A stretch of DNA of 15,666 nt from an uncultured Finegoldia sp. (lineage in GTDB: Bacteria > Bacillota > Clostridia > Tissierellales > Peptoniphilaceae). A program made the position numbers and the translations under genes. The stretch spans positions 1 to 15,666 of the forward strand of contig NZ_CAAFUQ010000094.1 of the NCBI RefSeq assembly GCF_900766215.1, written 5' to 3'. The notes beneath the pieces are model-generated. The model was not told where the DNA came from. It ran no database searches and saw only the letters and a program-made list of their open reading frames with translations. This document shows, piece after piece, positions 1 to 5,437 of this stretch; position 1 is the stretch's first letter, and each line of letters begins with the position of its first letter.

Positions 1-350
1 CCACCAAGATCATATCTTACTGTATAGCCATTTCTTACTCCATCTGTTTCAATACCATAATTTACTTCCTTTTTTATACCATCTTGCTCAGTAAATACAA
101 CTTCTCCGTTAGCGTCTACCTGCTTCTTAATTACTTCTGTTGATCCATCTGTTAAATTTCTTAAGCGTACTTCTTTTCCCGCTTCAAGTGGTAATCCATT
201 TGTGTAATGTGCTTTTACTTTTAAACTGAGCGGTACTATAATTTCTGCTGAATTTGTTAAACTTTCTGCACTAGTAATTTGTGGGGATTGTAGTGAAACT
301 AAAGCTGCTGTAGATAGTAGCAAACCGCCAAGAATTATCTTTGATTTCAT
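1..350 (-). CDS. Secreted protein with signal peptide, 5' part only (runs off left edge)
   Basis: The reading frame starts at an ATG at 350, nine bases after a clear AAGGAG, and stays open to the window edge (about 116 codons). The first 30 or so residues form a Sec-type signal peptide: MKSK, a hydrophobic core rich in Leu and Ala (about residues 5-20), then a polar stretch ending in ITSAES, a likely signal peptidase I site. The mature part has alternating polar and hydrophobic residues with segments such as NGLPLEAGKEVRLRNLTDG and ANGEVVFTEQDG. This resembles an Ig-like or prealbumin-like beta domain as found in Gram-positive surface proteins (inference). The C-terminus is outside the window, so whether it has an LPxTG anchor cannot be seen. 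The product is secreted or surface exposed; its specific role is unknown. Confidence 0.8.
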   Translation of the reverse strand, partial: MKSKIILGGLLLSTAALVSLQSPQITSAESLTNSAEIIVPLSLKVKAHYTNGLPLEAGKEVRLRNLTDGSTEVIKKQVDANGEVVFTEQDGIKKEVNYGIETDGVRNGYTVRYDLG

Positions 351-420
351 AATATCATTCTCCTTAAATTCTATTTATTAAGCTCAAAAAAATAGTTTTT
401 ATCTTAACATTCTAGCTACT

Positions 421-471
421 TTAATTCTTAATACTACAAAAGGAAAACATTGTTATATTGAATAAAAACAT
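421..471 (-). CDS. Possible 16-aa small ORF with strong RBS
   Basis: An ATG at 471 is preceded by AAAGGAG with eight bases between. The frame encodes MFLFNITMFSFCSIKN and stops at 421. It lies between the 47-bp palindrome (489-535) and the secreted-protein gene that starts at 350, on the same strand. The good ribosome binding site is the only evidence. It could be a leader peptide, or a decayed gene start. I do not recognise the peptide. Confidence 0.25.
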   Translation of the reverse strand: MFLFNITMFSFCSIKN

Positions 472-488
472 GTCCCTATCTCCTTTCT

Positions 489-535
489 AATTAGTTTCCA
501 CAAAACGTAATGATTACGTTTTGTGGAAACTAATT
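489..535. repeat. 47-bp near-perfect palindrome (23-bp arms, 1-base centre)
   Basis: Arm 489-511 begins AATTAGTTTCC and ends CGTAAT. Arm 513-535 is its exact reverse complement, and base 512 (g) is the centre. On the plus strand it is followed by TTACAAATTTTTTTT (536-550), so it could act as a terminator for plus-strand transcription. On the minus strand it is followed at once by the AAAGGAG of the small ORF at 471. A perfect 23-bp match is far longer than a normal terminator stem, so an operator or the scar of a mobile element is also possible. Confidence 0.75.
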
Positions 536-550
536 TTACAAATTTTTTTT

Positions 551-821
551 AAGAATGTCAATAAAAATGAAGGTTCATTTTATTTAAGTGTCAAAAATAG
601 ATTAATATAAAATTTAACTCGATTATTTTTCAGATAGCTAAAAAGCAATTTCATCTTTATTAGCTAAAAAGTTGTATTTTCCCCGTATAATAAATTTTAT
701 AGTCTAAAATATTTCTAGAATTTGATTGGACAACATTCTTATATCAAAAAAATGTTTAACACAAATATTAATATTTGTATATAGATCACACCCCACCGCT
801 GCTAAGATTATTACATCATAA
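551..821. other. AT-rich intergenic stretch with short repeats
   Basis: No gene is seen here. There is an 11-base direct repeat, TAGCTAAAAAG, at 635-645 and 661-671, and a small inverted repeat, AAAATGAA/TTCATTTT, near 565-582. TATAAT occurs near 685-690 without a convincing -35 partner at the right distance. No function is assigned. Confidence 0.4.
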
Positions 822-1082
822 TTACTCTTCTCCGCCACTAATCTGTATCTCAGGTATTTTAATACTACTTATACTTATTTCTATTAAATGCTCAGCAAGT
901 TTTTCTTCATTAATTTTAAAGTAAGATTCTAATACCATTCTTAGATTCATTCCAGTTACTACTTGAATTCTTCTATCCATACTTGCTTTGATCATAGTTA
1001 CATTTGCAGGTGTTCCTCCCATTAGGTCTATTAATATAATAATATTTCGTATGTCACTTGTTTCTTCCAGTATTTTATTCAA
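822..1082 (-). pseudogene. Mannose-family PTS EIIA domain, N-terminal half missing
   Basis: The 86-residue frame matches the C-terminal half of the EIIA domain of mannose-family phosphotransferase systems. It has IIILIDLMGGTPANVTM (the family usually reads LTDLFGGTPFN), then VVTGMNLRMVLES (family: VITGVNLPMLLE). Full EIIA domains are about 130-140 residues and carry the phosphorylated histidine near residue 10 (SHG motif). That part is absent here, and the upstream sequence does not supply it. The frame has a TTG start at 1082 with AAGGA eight bases before it, so a truncated protein might still be made. It could not take part in phosphotransfer as EIIA. No EIIB, EIIC or EIID partner is in the window. 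Confidence 0.7.
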
Positions 1083-1094
1083 TTTATTGTTCCT

Positions 1095-1364
1095 TCAATA
1101 CCGTTCGAAAAAATTTCTAGTAGAAAAATCATTTCCTGTTACGTTAGCAATATGATAATAGCATTTTTTCTCAGCTTCTATTGTAAATAAATATCCAGAA
1201 TCCAACCCTAAAGCAGAATAGTCCTTTATCTCAAAACACTGCACCAAAAGGCTAAAAGGAAGACTATTTAAAATAGGGTGTGAATAACTATAACATGTAA
1301 AACAATTATTCTGAGGGTTAACTTTTAAAAACTTTAAAAATGATATTATTTTTTCTTCTAACAA
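1095..1364 (-). CDS. Hypothetical protein (about 89 aa)
   Basis: The frame is open from a stop near 1400 to a TGA at 1095 and is in tandem with the EIIA remnant, whose start lies 12 bases further on. No ATG is available; a TTG at 1364 is the likeliest start and its ribosome binding site is weak. The protein has a helical, Lys-rich beginning (about residues 1-15), a Cys/Tyr-rich middle (CFTCYSYSHP) and a mixed C-terminus (LDSGYLFTIEAEKKCYYH). I do not recognise the family. It may itself be the remainder of a longer gene. Confidence 0.4.
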   Translation of the reverse strand: MLEEKIISFLKFLKVNPQNNCFTCYSYSHPILNSLPFSLLVQCFEIKDYSALGLDSGYLFTIEAEKKCYYHIANVTGNDFSTRNFFERY

Positions 1365-1402
1365 TCGTATATACTCACATAACCGCTCAACTAATTAATT
1401 CC

Positions 1403-1537
1403 CTAATAAGCCACAGCAGTAATTGCTATACCAGCTGCAATAGTTAAAGCATTGAATTTTGCAAATTGTTCAGGAGTTAAACTTCTTTTCCCTACATCTA
1501 AAAGTATTTTAACATCATAACCATAATTTTTTTTCAT
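1403..1537 (-). CDS. Small hydrophobic protein, 44 aa, translationally coupled
   Basis: The ATG at 1537 overlaps the TGA of the preceding frame (1534-1536) in an ATGA arrangement. There is no Shine-Dalgarno of its own, which is consistent with translational coupling. The product starts MKKNYGYDVKILLDVGKRSL, continues with TPEQFAKFNA and ends in a small-residue hydrophobic segment (ALTIAAGIAITAVAY) that could be a membrane helix. It looks like a genuine coding sequence but I cannot name the family. A bacteriocin-like or small membrane peptide is conceivable, with no direct proof. No double-glycine leader is visible. Confidence 0.4.
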   Translation of the reverse strand: MKKNYGYDVKILLDVGKRSLTPEQFAKFNALTIAAGIAITAVAY

Positions 1538-1674
1538 TGCAACGGATTAATTAAAACCTGCATTAGATTTTCACAATTAAGTATATCCCAAACAACGCCA
1601 CCAAATGGTAATAAGTTAACTACAACACATGCAGCATACTTTTGAAGATCGCGTTTTTGATGCTTTCCTGTTGG
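1534..1674 (-). pseudogene. C-terminal coding fragment, 46 codons, no start codon
   Basis: This frame is open from a TAG at 1675-1677 to the TGA at 1534-1536. It contains no usable start, so its 5' part has been lost. The residues look coding: a basic segment (TGKHQKRDLQKYAA), then a hydrophobic stretch (CVVVNLLPFGGVVWDIL) and NCENLMQVLINPLQ. Its stop overlaps the start of the next 44-aa frame, which suggests the two were once an operon pair. The family is not recognised. Confidence 0.35.
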
Positions 1675-1764
1675 CTACACAAAATTTTCTAAAATAATTT
1701 TCTATGCTATGCCTTCAGATCAAAAATTTAAAAGTGACATGCTTTCCATTAAAAACCTTAAATC

Positions 1765-2074
1765 TCAATATAATTCAATTGTTTTGTAACCTTTTTTTGT
1801 GATTTTTATCCCATTTTCTGTCAGTTCTTTTGTAACTTCGGTGTATTCATAGCCTGCACCTCTTTTAAATAGTGCGTTTTCCACTTGGCAATCTACAACT
1901 TCTTTTTCTCTTTTTAGGGTGTCAGTAATGTCAGAATATTTATTTTTTCAATCATAGGTTGGTCTTTTAATCCCAATATTTTGTACTATTCGTTCATCTG
2001 CGAGACCCTCTCGTGCTCACCCTTTCAATTTTAATTAATCCTTCATCAGTTAGCCACTTTGTATATTTTGCCAT
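1765..2074 (-). pseudogene. Decayed phage gene, terminase small subunit / HTH type
   Basis: Starting at an ATG at 2074, the translation reads MAKYTKWLTDEGLIKIE. After frame changes it continues as GLADERIVQNIGIKRPTY, then YSDITDTLKREKEVVDCQVE, NALFKRGAGYEYTEVTKEL and TENGIKITKKGYKTIELY, ending at a TGA at 1765-1767. The order of elements matches phage DNA-packaging small-subunit-like proteins with an N-terminal helix-turn-helix (a WLTE-DGL start, a DEQIA-NIGIS helix, KRGKEVVD-VENAL, GYEYTEV). At least two frameshifts separate these blocks and the C-terminal part of the family is missing. It is a prophage relic; no other phage structural gene is seen nearby. Confidence 0.65.
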
Positions 2075-2145
2075 GGCCTCACCACATTTCTAGCTAATCC
2101 TTTGTTAACATATGTATTTCTTTACTTTCTCTAAATTCTATGTAC

Positions 2146-2175
2146 TTGATTTAGTAAATTGCTTTCTGCTAAAAT
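2146..2175 (+). promoter_or_regulatory. Promoter of tandem small-RNA unit 1
   Basis: TTGATT (2146-2151) and TAAAAT (2170-2175) are 18 bases apart, and the -10 is extended (TG at 2167-2168). Transcription would start near 2182, just before GTAGCAACTCC. The neighbouring unit has the same arrangement at the same distance. Confidence 0.5.
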
Positions 2176-2181
2176 AACATT

Positions 2182-2315
2182 GGGTAGCAACTCCCTATAT
2201 ATATGATAATTTATCGATTCAGATAAGTATTATAATAATCCTCAAATTTTGTGTAAAACTCCAATTGAAAATGCTTGCTACCTAGTCACTAGGGCCCACA
2301 GCCTAGTGGCTTTTT
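2182..2315 (+). ncRNA. Candidate small RNA, tandem unit 1
   Basis: A promoter lies directly upstream, and an intrinsic terminator closes the unit: CACTAGG at 2287-2293, CCTAGTG at 2302-2308, then TTTTT. The predicted transcript is about 134 nt. Its first bases, GTAGCAA (2184-2190), are complementary to TTGCTAC (2275-2281) just before the terminator, so the two ends can pair and enclose an AT-rich middle. No convincing ORF lies inside. The 5' and 3' ends are shared with a second unit at 2369-2502. I do not recognise the RNA family; an antisense antitoxin or a regulatory RNA is possible. Confidence 0.5.
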
Positions 2316-2332
2316 AGTGTATAACTTTTTTA

Positions 2333-2362
2333 TTGCAAAATTATTTTAGTATTTGATATAAT
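2333..2362 (+). promoter_or_regulatory. Promoter of tandem small-RNA unit 2
   Basis: TTGCAA (2333-2338) and TATAAT (2357-2362) have an 18-base spacer, and the -10 is extended (TGA before TATAAT). The expected start is near 2369, just before GTAGCAACTCC. Confidence 0.55.
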
Positions 2363-2368
2363 AATTCT

Positions 2369-2502
2369 GAGTAGCAACTCCTTATAATAATAGTATTATG
2401 ATGTTGATTAAATATTCCTATAAAAATTATTTTTATTGTACACTTACGACTAATAATATTTGCTACCCTGACCACTAGGTTCCCTGTCCTAGTGGCTTTT
2501 TT
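2369..2502 (+). ncRNA. Candidate small RNA, tandem unit 2
   Basis: This unit has the same architecture as 2182-2315: an extended -10 promoter, GTAGCAACTCC at the start (GTAGCAA 2371-2377), TTGCTAC near the end (2460-2466), and a terminator with 8-bp arms CCACTAGG (2472-2479) and CCTAGTGG (2488-2495) followed by C and six T. The length is about 134 nt, as in unit 1. The middle differs strongly between the two copies while promoter, ends and terminator are kept, which suggests selection on the RNA scaffold (inference). A 26-codon ORF can be read inside but has no ribosome binding site. Confidence 0.5.
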
Positions 2503-2565
2503 ATTCACAAAAAAGACCACTCACTTATGTTGAGTAATCTTGAATGAATTTATTTTGTTACATGG

Positions 2566-2571
2566 TATAAT
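2566..2571 (+). promoter_or_regulatory. Extended -10 promoter of antitoxin RNA
   Basis: TGGTATAAT (2563-2571) is a perfect extended -10. No -35 box is found at the usual spacing, which is tolerated with an extended -10. Transcription would begin around 2578 and run toward the toxin gene. Confidence 0.5.
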
Positions 2572-2577
2572 ATATAT

Positions 2578-2692
2578 AGAAAAAAATGTGCTATTAACAT
2601 ATCCTTATGTAGAACCGTTAAAAAGACGGTTACTGTCATAAATTAGTTTTAATAACCAGCTACGCCCCGTCAAGTGAGATGGTTATTTTTTG
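2578..2692 (+). ncRNA. Antisense RNA (type I antitoxin candidate)
   Basis: The RNA would start after the extended -10 at 2566-2571 and end at the terminator AATAACCA (2651-2658) / TGGTTATT (2680-2687) followed by T residues. The length is about 115 nt. Its last 23 or so bases are complementary to the 3' end of the toxin reading frame (2670-2768, minus strand), and the whole RNA is complementary to the toxin mRNA 3' region. It contains a second hairpin, AACCGT/ACGGTT, near 2614-2636. This 3'-to-3' overlapping arrangement is typical of type I systems such as TxpA/RatA (family knowledge). Confidence 0.55.
2651..2692 (+). terminator. Terminator of the antisense RNA
   Basis: The 8-bp arms AATAACCA and TGGTTATT enclose a 21-base loop region and are followed by a run of T. 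It lies inside the 3' end of the convergent toxin gene. Confidence 0.6.
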
Positions 2693-2768
2693 TGTTCATA
2701 CGGTCTATCCCCAGCAAAACTAGCGTTACGAATGCAACCATTAGCAATAATATTTCGAATCCAGACAT
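2670..2768 (-). CDS. Holin-like type I toxin peptide, 32 aa
   Basis: The frame is MSGFEILLLMVAFVTLVLLG followed by IDRMNTKNNHLT, with ATG at 2768 and TGA at 2670-2672. It has a short N-terminus with Phe-Glu, one strongly hydrophobic transmembrane helix (about residues 5-21), then a charged polar tail starting with Asp-Arg. This is the pattern of the small 'putative holin-like toxin' peptides of Firmicutes (Hol_Tox type), which insert in the membrane. A TATAAT promoter lies upstream at 2862-2867 (minus strand). An antisense RNA converges on the 3' end. The start has no strong ribosome binding site; a good AAAGGGG lies further upstream near 2806-2816 but leads into another frame, so either the start is poorly translated or a frameshift has damaged the original N-terminus, which may have included an ALSL segment. 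Confidence 0.6.
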   Translation of the reverse strand: MSGFEILLLMVAFVTLVLLGIDRMNTKNNHLT

Positions 2769-2861
2769 GTCTACTACATCTAGAGATAAAGCTATGAACC
2801 ATAGGCATCACCCCTTTATTCAAGAGATTAGCCATTATCTTTTCACTTTTCTGCAAAAGTT

Positions 2862-2888
2862 ATTATACATAATTCTTCATTCTTCTGC
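2862..2888 (-). promoter_or_regulatory. Promoter of the holin-like toxin mRNA
   Basis: Minus-strand TATAAT (2862-2867) with TTGGCA (2883-2888), spacer 15, or TTTGGC with spacer 16. The long 5' leader between this promoter and the toxin start (about 85 bases) is usual for type I toxin mRNAs, which are often translationally silent until processed. Confidence 0.45.
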
Positions 2889-2978
2889 CAAATAAAAAAG
2901 GAACACTTGCAATCTAGTGACTCATCCTGAATTCAGCAGAAACATCTATTGGCGATTCTTTTATTTAAGTAGCAATGC

Positions 2979-3050
2979 TACGAACAATGGGGATTGAACC
3001 TATACTGATGGTTTTGGAGACCGCTGCTCTACCAATTAATCTATGCTCCA
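2979..3050 (-). pseudogene. Degenerate tRNA-Trp (anticodon CCA)
   Basis: Read on the minus strand, the segment has tRNA order: acceptor TGGAGCA, a D-arm with GGTAGAGCA, an anticodon loop CTCCAAA (CCA at 3015-3017), and a T-loop TTCAATC. The loop and the flanking GGT/ACC are as in tRNA-Trp. Pairing is damaged: two mismatches at the end of the acceptor stem, one in the anticodon stem (C-A), one in the T stem, and a poor D stem. This looks like a tRNA gene in decay or a partial copy left by a phage or IS. A working cell would need another tRNA-Trp elsewhere. Confidence 0.65.
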
Positions 3051-3128
3051 TTAACATTCACAAAGTGGAATATCAAATAATATAGGAGATTGCAAATGTA
3101 CTTATACACATCACATACGTTGTAAAAT

Positions 3129-3306
3129 TCAACATTTTTTATAATCGATGAACATTACTTTTGTCTTTTTGTAATCAATTTCTGATAGCAACATCATAGC
3201 AACTATTCCTCCATGGTGGCATAATAATTCTAACTTTTCCTCAAGGAATTCTATCCAAAATCTATCTTGCCAGTCGAATTTTATTCACTGGTTTTTTGCT
3301 ATCCAT
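3129..3306 (-). pseudogene. Broken small gene, unknown family
   Basis: An ATG at 3306 starts MDSKKPVNK. After a frameshift near 3280 the frame continues DWQDRFWIEFLEEKLELL, CHHGGIVAMMLLSEIDYKKT and KVMFIDYKKC, ending with TGA at 3129-3131. The second block alone is about 50 codons of plausible protein. I do not recognise it. The size and its place next to other relics suggest a small accessory or phage gene. Confidence 0.4.
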
Positions 3307-3344
3307 ATCTATTCAAAGTTTTTCTTTTATGGCATAATAATAGT

Positions 3345-3454
3345 AATTCTTAATTCTTTATTGAAGCAAGTGCTAACACGCACCTAAAGTGCAACTGGCG
3401 GAAAACGGCTGCGCTTTACCACAGAAGCCAGCCAAATACTGGCTGGCTTTTTTT
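3345..3454 (+). ncRNA. Candidate GC-rich small RNA ending in a strong terminator
   Basis: The stretch 3366-3452 is clearly richer in G and C than everything around it and contains no ORF. It holds GTGC, GCAC and GTGC blocks that can form alternative small hairpins (3369-3392), a GGCGGAAAACGGC segment, and it ends in the strong terminator at 3425-3454. A weak extended -10, TGGCATAAT, lies at 3330-3338. The family is not recognised. It could also be the tail of a lost gene. Confidence 0.35.
3425..3454 (+). terminator. Strong intrinsic terminator
   Basis: Perfect 10-bp arms AAGCCAGCCA (3425-3434) and TGGCTGGCTT (3440-3449) with a 5-base loop and seven T. It acts on plus-strand transcription; the minus strand has no T-run. 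Confidence 0.8.
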
Positions 3455-3677
3455 ACATTCTATACTAAGAACCGTTATCCTATAAATTCATTTAAGACAA
3501 ATAACCTTCCTCTTTCAAGAAGTTATAAATGAACACTCTTTTTATTTTTTCGTGAACAAACACTGTCAAATAGAGATTTTATGATTTTGATATTAACTAA
3601 AAAAGTCTGAGTATCACTAATTTGGTTTTCAAATGATATCCAACTTCGAATATATAAAGGTGGATTACTACAACTAA

Positions 3678-3715
3678 AACAAGGCTTATCTCTCAAATGA
3701 GAAATACTCCTTGTT
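3678..3715 (-). terminator. Hairpin downstream of tRNA-Ile2
   Basis: Outer arms AACAAGG (3678-3684) and CCTTGTT (3709-3715) and an inner TCTC/GAGA pair. On the minus strand the stem ends in GTTTTAG. It lies about 18 bases after the tRNA 3' end and is its likely, rather weak, terminator. Confidence 0.4.
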
Positions 3716-3732
3716 ACTCACTAAATATTTTA

Positions 3733-3806
3733 TGGACCATACAGGACTCGAACCTGTGGCCGAACGGTTATGAGCCGTTTGCTCTAACCAGCTGAGCTAA
3801 TGGTCC
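3733..3806 (-). tRNA. tRNA-Ile2 (anticodon CAU, lysidine type)
   Basis: A 74-nt cloverleaf with perfect arms: acceptor GGACCAT/ATGGTCC, anticodon stem AACGG/CCGTT around the loop CTCATAA, and T stem ACAGG/CCTGT with loop TTCGAGT. The anticodon is CAT. The loop CTCATAA and the GGACC acceptor are those of Bacillus-type tRNA-Ile2, whose C34 is changed to lysidine by TilS to read AUA. Elongator tRNA-Met has a different acceptor and the loop TTCATAC. The discriminator is A; the CCA end is not encoded. It looks functional. Confidence 0.9.
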
Positions 3807-3941
3807 AAGCAAGAGCTAGCTTATTAAGGTAAAATAGTTCTTACTGGTTATAGTTATAGCTTAATATATAATAATATTACTTTACTCATTTTCAATTTTC
3901 AACAAAAAAATGGCCACCTTCTCGGTAAAAAGGAGATCTAT

Positions 3942-4046
3942 GTGAAAATGTCCAAAAGTGCGTACGTAGACAATACCATTTTAATTCAATATTTTTATGC
4001 AAAAAGATACCGCCTTATTGGGGAAAGGCGGCAAATAAAAAAGTAA
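3942..4046 (+). CDS. Possible 34-aa small ORF
   Basis: A GTG at 3942 is preceded by AAAAGGAG with six bases between; an in-frame ATG follows at 3948. The product is basic: VKMSKSAYVDNTILIQYFYA then KRYRLIGERRQIKK. Its 3' half overlaps a CCGCCTT/AAGGCGG-type hairpin (4009-4032). Only the ribosome binding site supports it, so it may be spurious. Confidence 0.2.
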   Translation: MKMSKSAYVDNTILIQYFYAKRYRLIGERRQIKK

Positions 4047-4388
4047 TTGTAAAATACTGTTAGGGAATCATTACTCCAACATTCTTTTTCAATAAAGAAT
4101 CCATATCGTTTCCAATAGGAGATTCTATCGAAAAGAGTCATACTATGATGACAACTTTATTTTAAAACAACCTATTTTTTAATGCAATACTTTTTATATA
4201 AATTATTTATAAAAATAGTTTTCTTTTTTACATTCATAATTGATGATACCTTAATAAGTATTTTCTTCATATAATACGATAGCTTTAAACTAAGCAAAGT
4301 ATTGCATATAAAAACTCCTACTTAAAACTTGGAAAAAGATAGGAGCTCCCTTCTTTTGAACAAGATATCTCTCATAAGAAGGTCAATT

Positions 4389-4428
4389 ATAAAATCTTTA
4401 AAAGATATCCATATTTTAAAGATTTTAT
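4389..4428. repeat. 15-bp AT-rich inverted repeat
   Basis: ATAAAATCTTTAAAA (4389-4403) and its exact reverse complement (4414-4428) are separated by GATATCCATA. There is no T-run after either arm, so it is not a normal terminator. Confidence 0.6.
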
Positions 4429-4454
4429 CCTTAAATTTCAATATCTATCATATA

Positions 4455-4491
4455 AAAAGAACAGGTACCAACTAAGATACCCGTTCTTTTC
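4455..4491. terminator. Bidirectional terminator-like hairpin
   Basis: Arms AAAAGAACAGGTA and TACCCGTTCTTTT pair with a single A-C mismatch around a 10-base loop. The outer A/T runs give a T-run on either strand (GTTCTTTTC on plus, GTTCTTTTTATA on minus). It lies downstream of the IS remnant and would stop leftward read-through from the kdp side. Confidence 0.6.
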
Positions 4492-4571
4492 AAGAATAAC
4501 TTTGTTAAGATTGATACTCTTTTCACTAACTCGTGACTAAGTTAGTGTTAAGAATTTGTTGGAAGGTAGAT

Positions 4572-4774
4572 TTATCCAAATTCTTGTACAATGCCTATGT
4601 TTTTTTTACGAATCACTTGAATTTCTTCTTCGATTATTTGTGTTAGAGCTGTTCTGTCGAGACGTTTTTGTCAGTACATGTAAGTGATATTTGGAAACCT
4701 TAAGGTTTCCAGAATAACTTTTAATCGAAATTGTCCTTGGAAACTATGAATAATTCGTTTGATTCGTCCATTTT
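4572..4774 (-). pseudogene. IS3-family transposase OrfB, N-terminal fragment
   Basis: The frame reads GRIKRIIHSFQGQFRLKVIL, ETLRFPNITYMY, a TGA where the family has Trp, then QKRLDRTALTQIIEEEIQVI, RKKNIGIVQEFG and a TAA at 4572-4574. It corresponds to the HTH_21-like start of IS3 OrfB. The integrase core with its DDE triad is absent, so the fragment cannot catalyse transposition. Confidence 0.7.
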
Positions 4775-5243
4775 TTATTCGTCCTCTAAACGCAGTCTGC
4801 TCAACTCTTTTAAATAGGCATTCTCACTTTTTAACATTCTATTTTCTTTTTCTAATTTTTCTACTTGAGATAGTTCACTTATAATGTTTTGGGTTCATTT
4901 CGTTTCTTCTTAGACATGGTAGGTGGACACCCTTTCTATTTAGAGAGTCCCTTACGCTAGACTTCCGATACGTTCTAAGCCAATTCGCAATCAATGATGG
5001 ATTGTTCGTTTTTAAAAGATTAGCAACTTCTTAATAGGACAACTTTATCGCATCTAGCTTAAATTGAACAGAATAATTCTTACTTTTTTGACTACGAAGT
5101 AGTCCTTTTTCACCAAGTCTTTATAGACATTAATCCATTTGTTTATTTGAGAACAAATTTAAGTTTAAATTCAAAATTTTATTTTGCCATACAAAAAAAC
5201 TCAAAAGTTAGATTTCTAGGTCTAACTTTGGGGGAGCACTACA
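4573..5243 (-). mobile_element. IS3-family (IS150-like) insertion sequence remnant
   Basis: On the minus strand the element starts at 5243 with TGTAGTGCTCCCC, an IS3-type terminal repeat. A hairpin follows (AGTTAGA/TCTAACT, then a T-run), as in many IS150-like left ends. Next come the remains of OrfA and the N-terminal part of OrfB. The right part of OrfB, with the DDE catalytic core, and the right terminal repeat are missing: similarity stops near 4573. The element is dead. It abuts the 3' side of the kdp operon, about 195 bases after the kdpE stop. Confidence 0.75.
4775..5095 (-). pseudogene. IS3-family transposase OrfA, degenerate
   Basis: In pieces, the translation reads YSVQFKLDAIKL, EVANLLKTNNPSLIANWLRT, YRKSSVRDSL, then after a frame change ISELSQVEKLEKENRMLKSE and NAYLKELSRLRLEDE with a TAA at 4775-4777. 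This is the OrfA layout: an N-terminal helix-turn-helix that binds the IS ends and a leucine-zipper-like coiled coil at the C-terminus. There is an internal stop (TCCTATTAAGAAG region near 5030) and at least one frameshift. Confidence 0.7.
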
Positions 5244-5437
5244 GAACTGTAATTCTCTTAAGCGCATTTAATATAGATTCAATCTTTTGTAAAAATCCCT
5301 ATATTTTGTTTCTTGAAAAATTTAATCATTTTAATGAACTAGGGATGATCGATTTCGAGAACATAAAAAACATATTAATACAGGATTGCTTTATCCTTGA
5401 TACGTTTTAAGAGTACTCCGGTTTGTTGTATCTTTTA
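5244..5437. other. Spacer between kdpE and the IS remnant
   Basis: No gene is supported. No clear intrinsic terminator for kdpE is seen directly after its stop; the hairpin with T-run at the IS left end (5195-5235) is the first candidate on the minus strand. Confidence 0.4.

Larger units (their letters stand above)
4047..4572. other. Gene-free AT-rich stretch with several inverted repeats
   Basis: No gene is supported. The stretch contains an 11-bp inverted repeat pair (TGCAATACTTT 4183-4193 and AAAGTATTGCA 4296-4306), a hairpin CTCCTA/TAGGAG (4315-4345), a 15-bp AT inverted repeat (4389-4428), a terminator-like hairpin (4455-4491) and a 7-bp hairpin CACTAAC/GTTAGTG near 4524-4547. The density of hairpins suggests the remains of mobile elements and transcription ends. 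Confidence 0.5.

Noticed and set aside
2674..2895. 73-codon plus-strand frame over the toxin locus
   Set aside because: It lies antisense to the holin-like toxin and its promoter; the minus-strand reading gives a better protein and a matching antisense RNA layout.
5147..5410. Open frame of 87 codons on the plus strand with a TTG start
   Set aside because: It runs antisense across the left end of the IS3 remnant and the spacer after kdpE, has no ribosome binding site and no recognisable protein pattern.
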